Origin: Arthrobacter sp. zg-Y1110
GTDB taxonomy: Bacteria; Actinomycetota; Actinomycetes; Actinomycetales; Micrococcaceae
Assembly (NCBI RefSeq): GCF_025244865.1
Contig: NZ_CP104272.1
Span: forward strand, 248,001-312,000
Direction of reading: 5' to 3'
Length of the DNA: 64,000 bases
Shown here: positions 54,608 to 63,600 of the stretch, one piece after another
How the letters are laid out: every line of letters starts with the position of its first letter
Numbering within the stretch: position 1 is the first letter of the stretch
Program-made: the position numbers and the translations under genes
Notes under the pieces: model-generated
Seen by the model: only the letters and a program-made list of their open reading frames with translations
The model's database searches: none
What the model was told of the DNA's origin: nothing

Positions 54608-55636
54608 CTACTTCCCCACCAGCTCCGGATGATGCAGCTTGGCCACCTGCGGGTGCGCCCGCAGCCAGCCCTTCAGGACGTTGGCGCCGTAGGAGGCCAG
54701 CATGGGGTTGTCCGGATCATCGGAAATTCCCCGGGACTGCGCAGCCAGCTCGGCAGGGAGCTGCACCGGGTCGATCACCGTGTCCAGCCGCGGGGACCAG
54801 AAGAACGGAATGGCGTAGCGGTCCACGCCCGGCGCCGGTGCCAGGACACGGTGGATAGTCGCGGAGAGGTAGCCCTGGGTGGCCACCTCGAGCATTTCGC
54901 CCAGGTTCACCACCAGCGCGCCGGGGATGGGTTCAACCGGAAGCCAGGTGTCGGACTCATGCGGCTTCACTTCCAGGCCGCCCACCGAATCCTGCAGCAG
55001 CAGGGTGATGAAGCCGTAGTCGGCATGGGCGCCGACGCCCTGGGTGCCGGCTTCCTTCACGACGCCGCCCACGTAGTGGATGAGCTTGGCCATCCAGGCG
55101 GGGGTGTCCTCGAAGGGTTCGGCGAAGTGGTCCTCGGGCAGTTCCAGGGACACCGCGATGGCGCTGAGCAGCTCCGCACCCACCCAGCTCATCGCCTCCG
55201 CCCAGTCCATGGCGGTGGAGCGCAGCTCGGGCAGCACCTCATCCGGGAACTGGTTGGGGCCCTGGACCAGCCAGTACGGCTGGTCCGCAGGATAATCCGC
55301 CACGGGTGCGCGTTCCGGGCCGAAGTCCACCTGCTCGCGGGCATCGGGGCGGCCCTTGGTGATTTCGGTGCCGAGCCGGGTGTAGCCGCGGAAGTGCGGG
55401 GAATTGCGGTTGTCCAGGGCCAGCCGGTCCTCGAGCGGCAGGTTGAAGAACCGCTTCGTGACGTCGAACAGCTCCTCCACCCGGGCCTGGGCGGCACCGT
55501 AGCCGACCAGCTGGAAGAAGCCGATCCGGTGCGTGGCATCGCGCAGTTGGTCGATGAATTCGGGATTGAAGGAGCCGTCGGCGTTGCGTGCCGTGCTCAG
55601 GTCCAGGACGGGAATTGACTCGGGAATCACACTCAT
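54608..55636 (-). CDS. 2-oxoglutarate/Fe(II) oxygenase (isopenicillin-N-synthase-like)
   Basis: A 342-residue oxygenase. Iron ligands are the H-x-D of VGAHADYGFITLL and the distal His of SATIHRVLAP; a following DRYAIPFF replaces the usual RxS 2OG-binding motif with R-x-A. The N-terminal domain has the DIOX_N pattern (LVGYGAAQARVEELFDVTKRFFNLP). It hydroxylates or desaturates a small molecule. It is divergent from the glutathione peroxidase gene with a short spacer. Confidence 0.88.
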   Translation of the reverse strand: MSVIPESIPVLDLSTARNADGSFNPEFIDQLRDATHRIGFFQLVGYGAAQARVEELFDVTKRFFNLPLEDRLALDNRNSPHFRGYTRLGTEITKGRPDAREQVDFGPERAPVADYPADQPYWLVQGPNQFPDEVLPELRSTAMDWAEAMSWVGAELLSAIAVSLELPEDHFAEPFEDTPAWMAKLIHYVGGVVKEAGTQGVGAHADYGFITLLLQDSVGGLEVKPHESDTWLPVEPIPGALVVNLGEMLEVATQGYLSATIHRVLAPAPGVDRYAIPFFWSPRLDTVIDPVQLPAELAAQSRGISDDPDNPMLASYGANVLKGWLRAHPQVAKLHHPELVGK

Positions 55637-55795
55637 AGCGGCAAGTTATCACCGGGCATGTCAAGTTCGAACAGAATATTACGAAGTGCTATGAACCACG
55701 TCCCGGTGTTTCGTTCGGTAGGCATCGGCGCCGGAAATTCGGTATTGCGCCGCGAATGGGATGCAATGGAAGCAGGCCAAACGAAAGGGAGCTCC

Positions 55796-56332
55796 GTGGA
55801 GGACAACGCCTTGTATGACAACTCGTACGACAATACGAACGACAACTTGTACGACATTCCCCTGACCATGCTGGACGGCACCGAAACCACCTTCGGAGAA
55901 CTGTTCCGAGGCAAGGCCGTGCTGGTGGTGAACGTTGCCTCGCGCTGCGGTTTCACCACCCAGTACGAGGGACTGCAGGCCCTCTACGAAACCTATGAGC
56001 ACCGGAACTTCACCATCCTCGGCGTGCCCAGCAACTCCTTCGCCGGGCAGGAACCGGGCACCAACGAAGAGATCGCCGAGTTCTGCTCGCGGAACTTCGG
56101 CGTCACCTTCCCGCTGACAGCCAAGGTCGACGTCAACGGACCGAACCGGCACCCGCTCTACGCAGCCCTGACCCGGTTCCATGACGGCGAGCTGGGCGAC
56201 GAAATCGGCTGGAACTTCGAGAAGTTCCTCATCACCGACAGCGGCGAAATTGTGGGCCGCTTCGCGTCCGCCGTCGCCCCCGGGGCACCGGAAATCCAGG
56301 AATCCGTAGAAGCGGTCCTGCGCCTGGAGTAG
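55796..56332 (+). CDS. Glutathione peroxidase-type thiol peroxidase
   Basis: A 178-residue peroxidase. The active-site cysteine is in VVNVASRCGFTTQYEGLQ, the glutamine in the VPSNSFAGQEPGTNEEI loop and the tryptophan in WNFEKFLI complete the catalytic triad. It uses cysteine, not selenocysteine. I chose the GTG at 55796 because of AGGGAG five bases upstream. The first 20 residues repeat short Tyr-Asp-Asn units (LYDNSYDNTNDNLYD), unlike the usual gpx start. It reduces peroxides, probably with thioredoxin or mycothiol. Confidence 0.88.
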   Translation: MEDNALYDNSYDNTNDNLYDIPLTMLDGTETTFGELFRGKAVLVVNVASRCGFTTQYEGLQALYETYEHRNFTILGVPSNSFAGQEPGTNEEIAEFCSRNFGVTFPLTAKVDVNGPNRHPLYAALTRFHDGELGDEIGWNFEKFLITDSGEIVGRFASAVAPGAPEIQESVEAVLRLE

Positions 56333-56353
56333 GGCTCCAGCGCCGGGGGAGTG

Positions 56354-57289
56354 CTAGACGACGACGGTGTCGTCGTCCGCTTCCCCGGCAGCCATTGCCA
56401 CCCAGCGTTCAAAGAAGGCCGCGCCGGCGTCGTCGTGAATCAGGGACCCGGCCGTCAGCACCGGATAGGGCGTGGACGGGACCCCGTCCGCCGGCCGCAC
56501 GTCCACGTGCGCGACGTCGTACCCCTGTGCGTCCAGTTCGTCAGCCATGGCGTAATCGGTGCGGGAATCGCCGACCGTCCGCCAGACGTGCGGAACCGGC
56601 GTGCCGTCGGCTTCGAGCAGGGACAGTGCGCGCCGTGCACCCAGGTCCTTGCCCACCCCCATGGCTTCAATGTCGGTGGAGATGATGGTGGGATCAATGC
56701 GGAAGGCGACGGTTCCGCGGGCATCCGGAATGGCATGTTCCAAACGCCGGCCGCCCATTCCGGCCAGGGACATCTGTTCCAGGGCATCGGCGTCGAAGCG
56801 GCGCTGGTCCGTGAGGTAATCCGAGTTGTCCACCTGCACGTGCTGCTCCACGGAGACCATGGCCAGCTTGGTTTCGTCGAAGAACATGGTCTCGGAGTAC
56901 TTGGCGGCCACCAGGTCGCGGATGGCCTCGGCATAGTCGCCGGGGACCTTCAATTCCGGGTCCACCTGGGGCTGGTCAGATCCGGTCCCGTCGAAGGAGA
57001 ACCAGACGGCACCCTTTTCACACACGGCGTGCAGCCGCACCCCTTCCGGCAGCCCAGCGGCCATCATCGGCTGCATGACCTGCTCGCGGATGAAGGCGTC
57101 GGAACGGCCCGTATTGAAAATGACCGGCCAGCCTGCGGATGCCAGGGTAACCAGGTCCCGGATGATGGAGGGACGGACGCTCCGGGAGACGGGGCTGGCC
57201 ACGGGGCCGTCGACGTCGAGCAGGAGACCGATTCGGGGAGCAGAGGTGTTCACCTCCCCAGTATCCCGTGTCTGCTGCCCGGGCCGCAT
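56354..57289 (-). CDS. HAD superfamily phosphatase
   Basis: A protein of up to 311 residues of the haloacid-dehalogenase superfamily. Motif I is LLLDVDGPVAS with the two catalytic aspartates, the lysine is in GVGKDLGARRAL, and motif IV is TVGDSRTDYAMADEL; the middle is a cap domain. It resembles Cof-type and sucrose- or trehalose-phosphate phosphatases; substrate unknown. The start is unclear: ATG 57289 has no ribosome site, and a GTG at 57253 would begin close to the conserved first strand. It converges on the peroxidase gene. Confidence 0.85.
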   Translation of the reverse strand: MRPGQQTRDTGEVNTSAPRIGLLLDVDGPVASPVSRSVRPSIIRDLVTLASAGWPVIFNTGRSDAFIREQVMQPMMAAGLPEGVRLHAVCEKGAVWFSFDGTGSDQPQVDPELKVPGDYAEAIRDLVAAKYSETMFFDETKLAMVSVEQHVQVDNSDYLTDQRRFDADALEQMSLAGMGGRRLEHAIPDARGTVAFRIDPTIISTDIEAMGVGKDLGARRALSLLEADGTPVPHVWRTVGDSRTDYAMADELDAQGYDVAHVDVRPADGVPSTPYPVLTAGSLIHDDAGAAFFERWVAMAAGEADDDTVVV

Positions 57290-57392
57290 TTTCGTGTCTC
57301 GGGGGTAATCAGCGGCCTAATCGGGGCTTTTGCGGGCGGCGCGCCCGAGCACCGCTGTTTCTTTGGATGCGGATGTTATCTACTCTGTACTA

Positions 57393-57692
57393 GTGATCTT
57401 CAAAGCTGTTGGCGACGTACGCCCCTACCCTGACCATGGATACGTAACACCGAAGGACTGGGCAGCGGTACCTCCCCGGCAGGTTCGCCTGGATGAACTG
57501 GTGACCACGAAGGCCACACTGGACCTCGGCGCGCTGCTGGCCGAGGATTCCACCTTTTTCGGAGACCTGTTCCCGCACGTCGTCCAATGGAAGGGCACCA
57601 TGTACCTCGAAGACGGATTGCACCGGGCCGTAAGGACGGCACTGCACCAGCGGACCATACTGCACGCACGCGTGCTGGTCCTCGATGACTAA
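57393..57692 (+). CDS. Actinobacterial conserved protein annotated as VapB-type antitoxin
   Basis: A 99-residue protein beginning MIFKAVGDVRPYPDHGY (GTG start) and continuing TTKATLDLGALLAEDSTFFG to HARVLVLDD. I recall near-identical proteins in Arthrobacter genomes labelled as type II VapB antitoxin, but no VapC-like toxin is next to it and the sequence lacks an obvious AbrB or ribbon-helix-helix start. It overlaps the LytR_C gene by 8 bp, and this pairing appears to be conserved, pointing to an envelope-related house-keeping role rather than a toxin system. Confidence 0.7.
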   Translation: MIFKAVGDVRPYPDHGYVTPKDWAAVPPRQVRLDELVTTKATLDLGALLAEDSTFFGDLFPHVVQWKGTMYLEDGLHRAVRTALHQRTILHARVLVLDD

Positions 57693-58362
57693 GGAGCCCC
57701 TTGAGGGGCGGCACCGCGGCAACCCGGCGAGGAACGATCCAAGGGAATGGCACGGGCACCGGATCATTACCGGAGGCGACCTCGGCGCGGTATTTGCACC
57801 GACCGAGGAACCGGAGCTCGTCCGGCGTGCGAGACGGCGCCGGCGGCTGCATAATTCAGTGGTCGGGGTGCTGGCGTTGTTCCTGGTGCTGGCAGTGATC
57901 CTGGCCCAGGGATTGGTTTCGGGGTGGGTACGGCTGCCCGGGGCAGCACCCAGCACCTCTGCGGGTCCGGTGGACGAATGTCCGGCCGGGCCTTTTCCGT
58001 ATCTGGACCCCGCCACCGTGACGGTGAATGTCTACAACGCGACGGCGTCGCCGGGCCTGGGCGGAACCGTCGGAGACGCCCTGAATGAGCGCGGATTCCG
58101 GGTGGACCGGATAGGCAACAGCAGCGTGAACCGTTCCGGCATGACCGCGCTGGTGCTTTCCGGACCCTCCGGGGCCGCGGCCGCCTACACGCTGCAGCAG
58201 CACATTCCCGGCACGGACTACGTCCTGGACGAGCGGACGGACGCATCGGTGGACGTGGTGATCGGCTCCGGATTCCAGGAACTCCTCCCGGCGGAACAGG
58301 CCGTGGCGGCGGGCCCGGGTGCCCTGAGTTGTCCGGGCAGTTCGACGCCGGACGGACAGTAA
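57685..58362 (+). CDS. LytR C-terminal domain protein, membrane-anchored
   Basis: A 225-residue protein with a basic cytoplasmic start (RRARRRRRLHN near residues 47-57), one membrane helix (VVGVLALFLVLAVILAQGLV, about 59-78) and an external LytR_C domain recognised by VNVYNATASPGLGG and the following GFRVDRIG turn. The domain appears at the end of LytR-CpsA-Psr cell-wall ligases, but here it stands alone without the ligase part. It overlaps the upstream gene by 8 bp. It presumably binds a cell-wall component or partner outside the membrane. Confidence 0.87.
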   Translation: MTKEPLEGRHRGNPARNDPREWHGHRIITGGDLGAVFAPTEEPELVRRARRRRRLHNSVVGVLALFLVLAVILAQGLVSGWVRLPGAAPSTSAGPVDECPAGPFPYLDPATVTVNVYNATASPGLGGTVGDALNERGFRVDRIGNSSVNRSGMTALVLSGPSGAAAAYTLQQHIPGTDYVLDERTDASVDVVIGSGFQELLPAEQAVAAGPGALSCPGSSTPDGQ

Positions 58363-58367
58363 CCGCG

Positions 58368-59111
58368 GTGGGCCTGCCACACAGTGAAACACGCGCCTTT
58401 CGACACCGGCAGGAACCGGCGGTACTGCGGCTGGCGGTACGGCCGCTGGACTCGGTGGACCTTCGGGCAGCGGACAGCCTGGGCCCCGCCGTACGCGCAC
58501 GGGCACAGGGATTCCATCACGAGGAGGACCGCCGTCGTTTCCTTGCCGGACGGCTGGCCGCCCGGTCCCTGGTGGCCGCGTACCTGCAAGCGCCCGAGGA
58601 CGCGGTGAGCGCAGTGGCGCACTGTCCCGACTGCCTGCACGGCAATGACGGAAGCCACGGGGAGCCGCGCTATTTCATTGCGGGCGAGCCAACCCCGCTC
58701 AGGGTCAGTTTCAGCCGTTCCGGGAACTGGCTCGCGGCGGCGCTCGCGCAGACGCGTGTGGGGGTGGACTTGGAGGACTCAGATGCCCGGGCCTTCGCCG
58801 ATACGGCGGTGGAGGACGTTATGGCCACCGATACGGAAAAGGCGGCCATCGCGGCCGCCGCGGTTTCCAACCGCCCCCGCCTGCGGGCGCAGATCTGGGT
58901 ACGCAAGGAAGCCCTGCTGAAGGCCTCCGGCCAGGGGCTGCGGGTTGATCCCCGCAATGTGGAAACGGATTTCGGCGAACGGGGGCGCGGAAACGGCGCC
59001 GGATTCAGCGGGTTGCGCACGTACGACGTCGGGCCGGAGCAGCTGGGGCTACCCGCCTCCTTTGCGCTGTCCTACGCCGTGGACGCGAGTATTGCGGACG
59101 GGTTGGCTTAG
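58368..59111 (+). CDS. 4'-phosphopantetheinyl transferase (Sfp type)
   Basis: A protein of 247 residues of the Sfp superfamily. Motifs are RFLAGRLAARSLVAAYL near the N-half, GVDLEDSDARAFADTA with the magnesium-binding Asp and Glu, and WVRKEALLKASGQGL (WxxKEAxxK) in the C-half. It transfers phosphopantetheine from CoA to a serine of a carrier domain. A Pls/PosA-type NRPS with a carrier domain follows 1.6 kb to the right, so it is the natural partner. The GTG at 58368 is chosen; a TTG at 58329 is an alternative that would overlap the LytR_C gene. Confidence 0.87.
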   Translation: MGLPHSETRAFRHRQEPAVLRLAVRPLDSVDLRAADSLGPAVRARAQGFHHEEDRRRFLAGRLAARSLVAAYLQAPEDAVSAVAHCPDCLHGNDGSHGEPRYFIAGEPTPLRVSFSRSGNWLAAALAQTRVGVDLEDSDARAFADTAVEDVMATDTEKAAIAAAAVSNRPRLRAQIWVRKEALLKASGQGLRVDPRNVETDFGERGRGNGAGFSGLRTYDVGPEQLGLPASFALSYAVDASIADGLA

Positions 59112-60292
59112 CGGCCCCGCTTGGCGGAACGGGGATCCGGGTGCCGCCGAAGGACGGAGTCCCGCGCGGAAGCGGCGCCCCGGGAGACGAGTTTCTCCAA
59201 CGGCCCCTGTTTCCCCGCACGCTGCCAAATCACCGCGAAGATTACGAATGCGGTGATCTGAAGCCAAAGGGAGATTACCGGGAGGTCGGCCAGTGCCCCG
59301 GTGCCGAGGAAAAGCAGATGGGTGCAGTAGAGGGTAAGCGTCATCCGGCCGGGCGCGGACAGGAGGAGTAACGCCTTACCGGCAAAGCGTGAAACCAGCA
59401 GCATGGCGCCGAGCACGGCCGTGGCAACTCCGATGGTGTGCAGCAGGTCGAATGGTGTGGTGCTGTGCGGCGCGGCGATGGACAGCCACCACCAGGAGCT
59501 GGTGGGAAGGTACTCGTCGGTGCCCCACACCAGGATGCCCTGGAGGTCGTCTGGACTTAGATCCGGTTCCGATGCCAGCAACCGGTCAAACCCCGGACCG
59601 GCGAGCAGTAGCCGGGAGCCGAACCAGGCAGCCGCGGCAAGTGCCGCGCCTGACCCCAGCAGCACCAATTGCACTCTGGGACGGTCCAGGCTCATCCTGC
59701 CGATAGCGAGCCCGGCGGCAATGTAGGCCAGCCATGGAATGGCGGGGTAGGTCCCTGTCAGCAAAAGCTGACTCAGGAAGACGCCGGGTTCGGTGAACAC
59801 AGTGGAGAAGGTGGGGTCGAATCCGGGCGCAGGGAGGTAATCCCGCAGGCCCTGCATCAGGATCGGCCCAAGCAGCGCGAACGCCGCTGCGGCGACGAGC
59901 AGTGTCCGGGTCGATACTCCCAGCAGCGGGACTGCCAGCAGGAACATGGCACCGTAGTAGGCCAGGATGATGAAGGCGTCCATGTCCACATAAGCGATGG
60001 CGAGGCCAAGGGCGGTAACCAGTCCCGCCCTTGCCGCCACACTCCTCCGGGCCGCAGTCAGGAAGTGTCCCCCTTCCGTCCTTGCCCTTCGGGTGGTGAA
60101 GGCCAACGTAACCCCGGCCAGAAGGGCAAAGAGCGCGGCCGCCTTGCCGGCGAACAGCAGCCACGTCAGGGTCGGCTCGACATCTTCACCCGAGGCAGGC
60201 AGGAGATGGATCGCCATCATCCCGAAAAGCGCCAGCCCGCGCGCAGCGTCCACTCCTGACAGCCTGGGTCTCGATGTAGCTAAGGAAGACAT
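59108..60292 (-). CDS. Membrane acyltransferase-like protein (DUF418/HGSNAT-type)
   Basis: A 394-residue protein with about ten membrane helices. The beginning LSGVDAARGLALFGMMAIHL carries the R-G-x-A-x-x-G-x-x-x-x-H pattern of the heparan-alpha-glucosaminide N-acetyltransferase/DUF1624 group, and the end (WQRAGKQGPLEKLV) recalls DUF418 (GPLE). It might move acyl groups to a surface molecule. It converges on the PPTase gene (4-bp overlap) and is divergent from the NRPS gene. I took the ATG at 60292; a longer frame adds non-conserved residues. Confidence 0.8.
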   Translation of the reverse strand: MSSLATSRPRLSGVDAARGLALFGMMAIHLLPASGEDVEPTLTWLLFAGKAAALFALLAGVTLAFTTRRARTEGGHFLTAARRSVAARAGLVTALGLAIAYVDMDAFIILAYYGAMFLLAVPLLGVSTRTLLVAAAAFALLGPILMQGLRDYLPAPGFDPTFSTVFTEPGVFLSQLLLTGTYPAIPWLAYIAAGLAIGRMSLDRPRVQLVLLGSGAALAAAAWFGSRLLLAGPGFDRLLASEPDLSPDDLQGILVWGTDEYLPTSSWWWLSIAAPHSTTPFDLLHTIGVATAVLGAMLLVSRFAGKALLLLSAPGRMTLTLYCTHLLFLGTGALADLPVISLWLQITAFVIFAVIWQRAGKQGPLEKLVSRGAASARDSVLRRHPDPRSAKRGR

Positions 60293-60678
60293 GCTTTGGA
60301 TCCCATCGGCAGGTGTTGTCCAGCGCCCCTGTCGAGTGCCGGGGTGGACCACACAACCAACGGCGTCTGTCCGTAACCTATCGGAAACCTAAGCGCAGGC
60401 TGTGAAGCACCGGAAGCCGTTTTTACCTGTGCCCTGCTTGCCCGTCCTGACGCGGGATGCCCGAGGAACGGAATCCAGGTCGGGTAGTGGTTCGAGTAGC
60501 CGCTGCGGTGGGGGAGTAATTAACCCCGTACTGAATGGACTCCTGCGTGCCCGCGGTACTCATGTGAATCCGCTGGGATTTTCCTAGTCTTCCCTGCATC
60601 GCCCCGGCCATCGCCGGGCTCAGGTTGTGGTCCCTCGACCACGGATATGAGATGCACCAGCAGGGAGAACTGCTTTAT
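60293..60678. other. 386-bp divergent spacer before the NRPS gene
   Basis: Contains the hairpin GTGGTC-CCTC-GACCAC at 60627-60642, just ahead of the NRPS start, and no recognisable gene, RNA or consensus promoter. The NRPS start at 60679 has a weak GGGAG 11 bp upstream; an in-frame ATG at 60652 is an alternative. Confidence 0.45.
60627..60642 (+). promoter_or_regulatory. Hairpin immediately upstream of the NRPS start
   Basis: Six-bp perfect stem GTGGTC/GACCAC with a 4-base loop, 37 bp before the ATG. It could act as a 5' leader element or a dyad operator; nothing else supports a function. Confidence 0.3.
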
Positions 60679-63600
60679 ATGAACACGCCCGAAAACCCAC
60701 AAGACGTGGCGGCAGGACCATTAACCACCCGGCACCCGGCCGCCTCCGGCAGCAAGACCGCACCACCCCTTCCCCAGAGGGAACCATCAGTAGCAAACTC
60801 CGGTCCCGTTCCCGCAGGATCGGCGGTTCTTCACGGCGGCCGCACACCGGAGCAGCGCACACTGGTCGATATCATCACCGAAACGGTCTCCGCCTATCCG
60901 GGCGCACCCGCCATTGATGACGGATCCGTCTCCTTGAGCTACGCCGAACTTCAGCTCCGGGTGCAGGACCTCGCAAGGCGGCTGTGGGCCGGCGGCATCG
61001 GTGCAGGAGACCGGGTGGGAATCTATGTCCCCTCCGGGTCCGTGGATCTGTACATAGCTATTCTCGGTGTGCTGTACTCCGGTGCCGCCTATGTCCCCGT
61101 GGACACGGACGAACCGGCCGGCCGTGCCGAAACGGTGTGGGCCGAAGGCGGAGTCTGCGCGGTTATTGAAGCAGGGTTGGAGCTGAACCTGCTCCAGGGC
61201 GTCCCCAGCGGCGGACACAGCCCCCAGCCGCACCCCGAAGATGATGCGTGGATCATCTTCACCTCCGGTTCCACGGGCAAGCCCAAGGGGGTGGCCGTCA
61301 CCCACCGCTCAGCGGCTGCCCTGGTGGATGCCGAATCCTCGCTCTACTGCGTCAGTGCCCCGCTTTCGCCGGGGGACCGGGTCCTGGCCGGGCTGTCTGT
61401 CAGCTTTGACGCCTCATGTGAGGAGATGTGGCTGGCGTGGGCCCACGGTGCGTGCCTGGTTCCGGCGCCTCGTTCCGTGGTGCGGTCCGGAGCGGACCTC
61501 GGCCCCTGGCTCGTCGAACGGAGAATCACTGCCGTTTCAACAGTGCCCACCCTTGCCGCGCACTGGTCCACCGAGACCCTTGACCGCGTGCGGCTGCTGA
61601 TTTTCGGCGGTGAAGCCTGCCCGGAGGACCTGGTCCGGCGTCTGGCTGCCCCCGGGCGCGAGGTCTGGAACACCTACGGCCCCACTGAAACCACGGTTAT
61701 TGCCTGCGGCGCACTTTTGGACGGACAGTCCACCGTCCGGATCGGCCTGCCGCTGAACGGGTGGAGCCTCGCCGTCATCGGCGAAGACGGGACCCCCGTG
61801 CGCTGGGGGGAAGTGGGCGAACTGGTCATCGGCGGTGTAGGGGTTTCGCGGTACCTCGACCCGAAAAAGGACGCCGAGAAATTCACCCCGCTTCCCGCCC
61901 TCGGATGGGAACGGGCCTACTACAGCGGAGACCACGTCCGCGCAGACCAGGAAGGCCTCGTCTTTGTGGGGCGGGTGGATGAGCAGATCAAGCTGGGCGG
62001 CCGGCGGGTTGAGCTCGGCGAGATTGACGATGCCCTAAGCCGGCTGCCGGGCGTGGCCGTAGCTTCAGCCGCCGTCCATTCCACCCAGTCCGGAAACCAG
62101 GTGCTGGCCGGATATCTGGTCCCGGCGGCCGGCGCCACCCTGGACCTTGGCGCCGCACGGGCCCAGCTGGCCCAGAACCTGCCGGCATCCATCGTCCCGT
62201 CGCTGGGGATCGTCGATGAGCTGCCGATGAAGGCCTCGGGGAAAGTTGACCGCAAGGCCCTGCCCTGGCCCCTGCCTGTTATGGAAACCCCAACCGACGT
62301 CCGGGTGGAGCTCAACGCCGATCTGCGTTGGCTGGGCCAGCGGTGGACCGATCTGCTGGGACCGCTGCCGCTGACCGAGGAAAGCGATTTCTTTGCCCTG
62401 GGCGGAGCCAGCCTGGCTGCCGCCCAATTGGTCTCTGCGCTGCGGGAACGTTACCCCAAGGTCTCGGTCGCCGATATCTACGAGCATCCGACGCTGATCA
62501 CGATGTCCGAGCACTTGGCGTCACTGCGCGATTCAACCCTGGACGTCCGCGAAACCCCCGAATCGCCCTGGTGGCTGGGGCTGGTCCAGGCGCCGCTGAT
62601 CGTGGCGCTCTACGGGATCACGGGCCTGCGGTACGTCACCGGCATCGCCGTCGTGTGCATGGTGATGTTCCATGTAGTGGGCAGCCCCTGGACTCCGGAT
62701 CCACCGGTGGTTCCCACCCTTGCGGCCTGGCTGGCCTTGTACAGCCTGCCGGCACGGATGATCGCCGCGGTGGTCTCGTCCAGGTTGCTGCTCCTGGGAA
62801 TCGGTCCCGGCATTTATCGGCGCGGCGGCAGCACCCACCTGAGGCTGTGGGCTGCTGAGCGGATAGTGACGTACTGCAAGCTCGAGCCCATCATGGGATC
62901 CCCGCTGGGCACCTGGTATGCGCGGCAGTTGGGCTGCAACATCGGTGAAGGCGTGCACCTTGACGCCATGCCGCCCGTTACCGGTTTTGCGTCGATAGGT
63001 GACGGGTCCTCCATCGAATACGAAGTAGACCTGGCAGGCCACTGGGTTGAAGGCGGGCAGCTCCACATCGGCAGGATCCAGATCGGTGAAGACGTACGGA
63101 TCGGTGCACGGTCCACGCTGATGGGCGGGGCGAAGGTAGGCCGCGGAGCGGAAACGGAACCGGGCACCCTGGTCTCCGGCGAAATCCCCGCCTTTGAGCT
63201 TTGGGCGGGATCCCAGATGCGGAAGACCGGTAGTGCCGGGGCGGGATGGCCAGAGGAAGCAGCGCCTGCCGCTGAATCCCGAAGAGTACGGTTGCTCTAC
63301 CCGGCATCCCTGGGCGGCATCGCCTTGTTGAATCTCCTTTCCATAGCGCCCGGATCCGCCCTGATGCTGTGGTTGCTGAACGGTGTTTCCTCTTTCACCG
63401 ACGCGTTGTGGATCCTGGCCGTCTGGGCACCTGTCTTCGTGGTGATTTCCATGCTGATGTTCCTCGTGCTCACCGCCGCCGTGGTCCGCGGTACAGCTCA
63501 CCTGATGCCGCCGGGCATGCACCCGGCGGACGGTATAACGGGCTGGGCGTCCTGGTTGAGCAACCTGATGCTGAGCCGGTCGCTGATTACGATGTATCCG

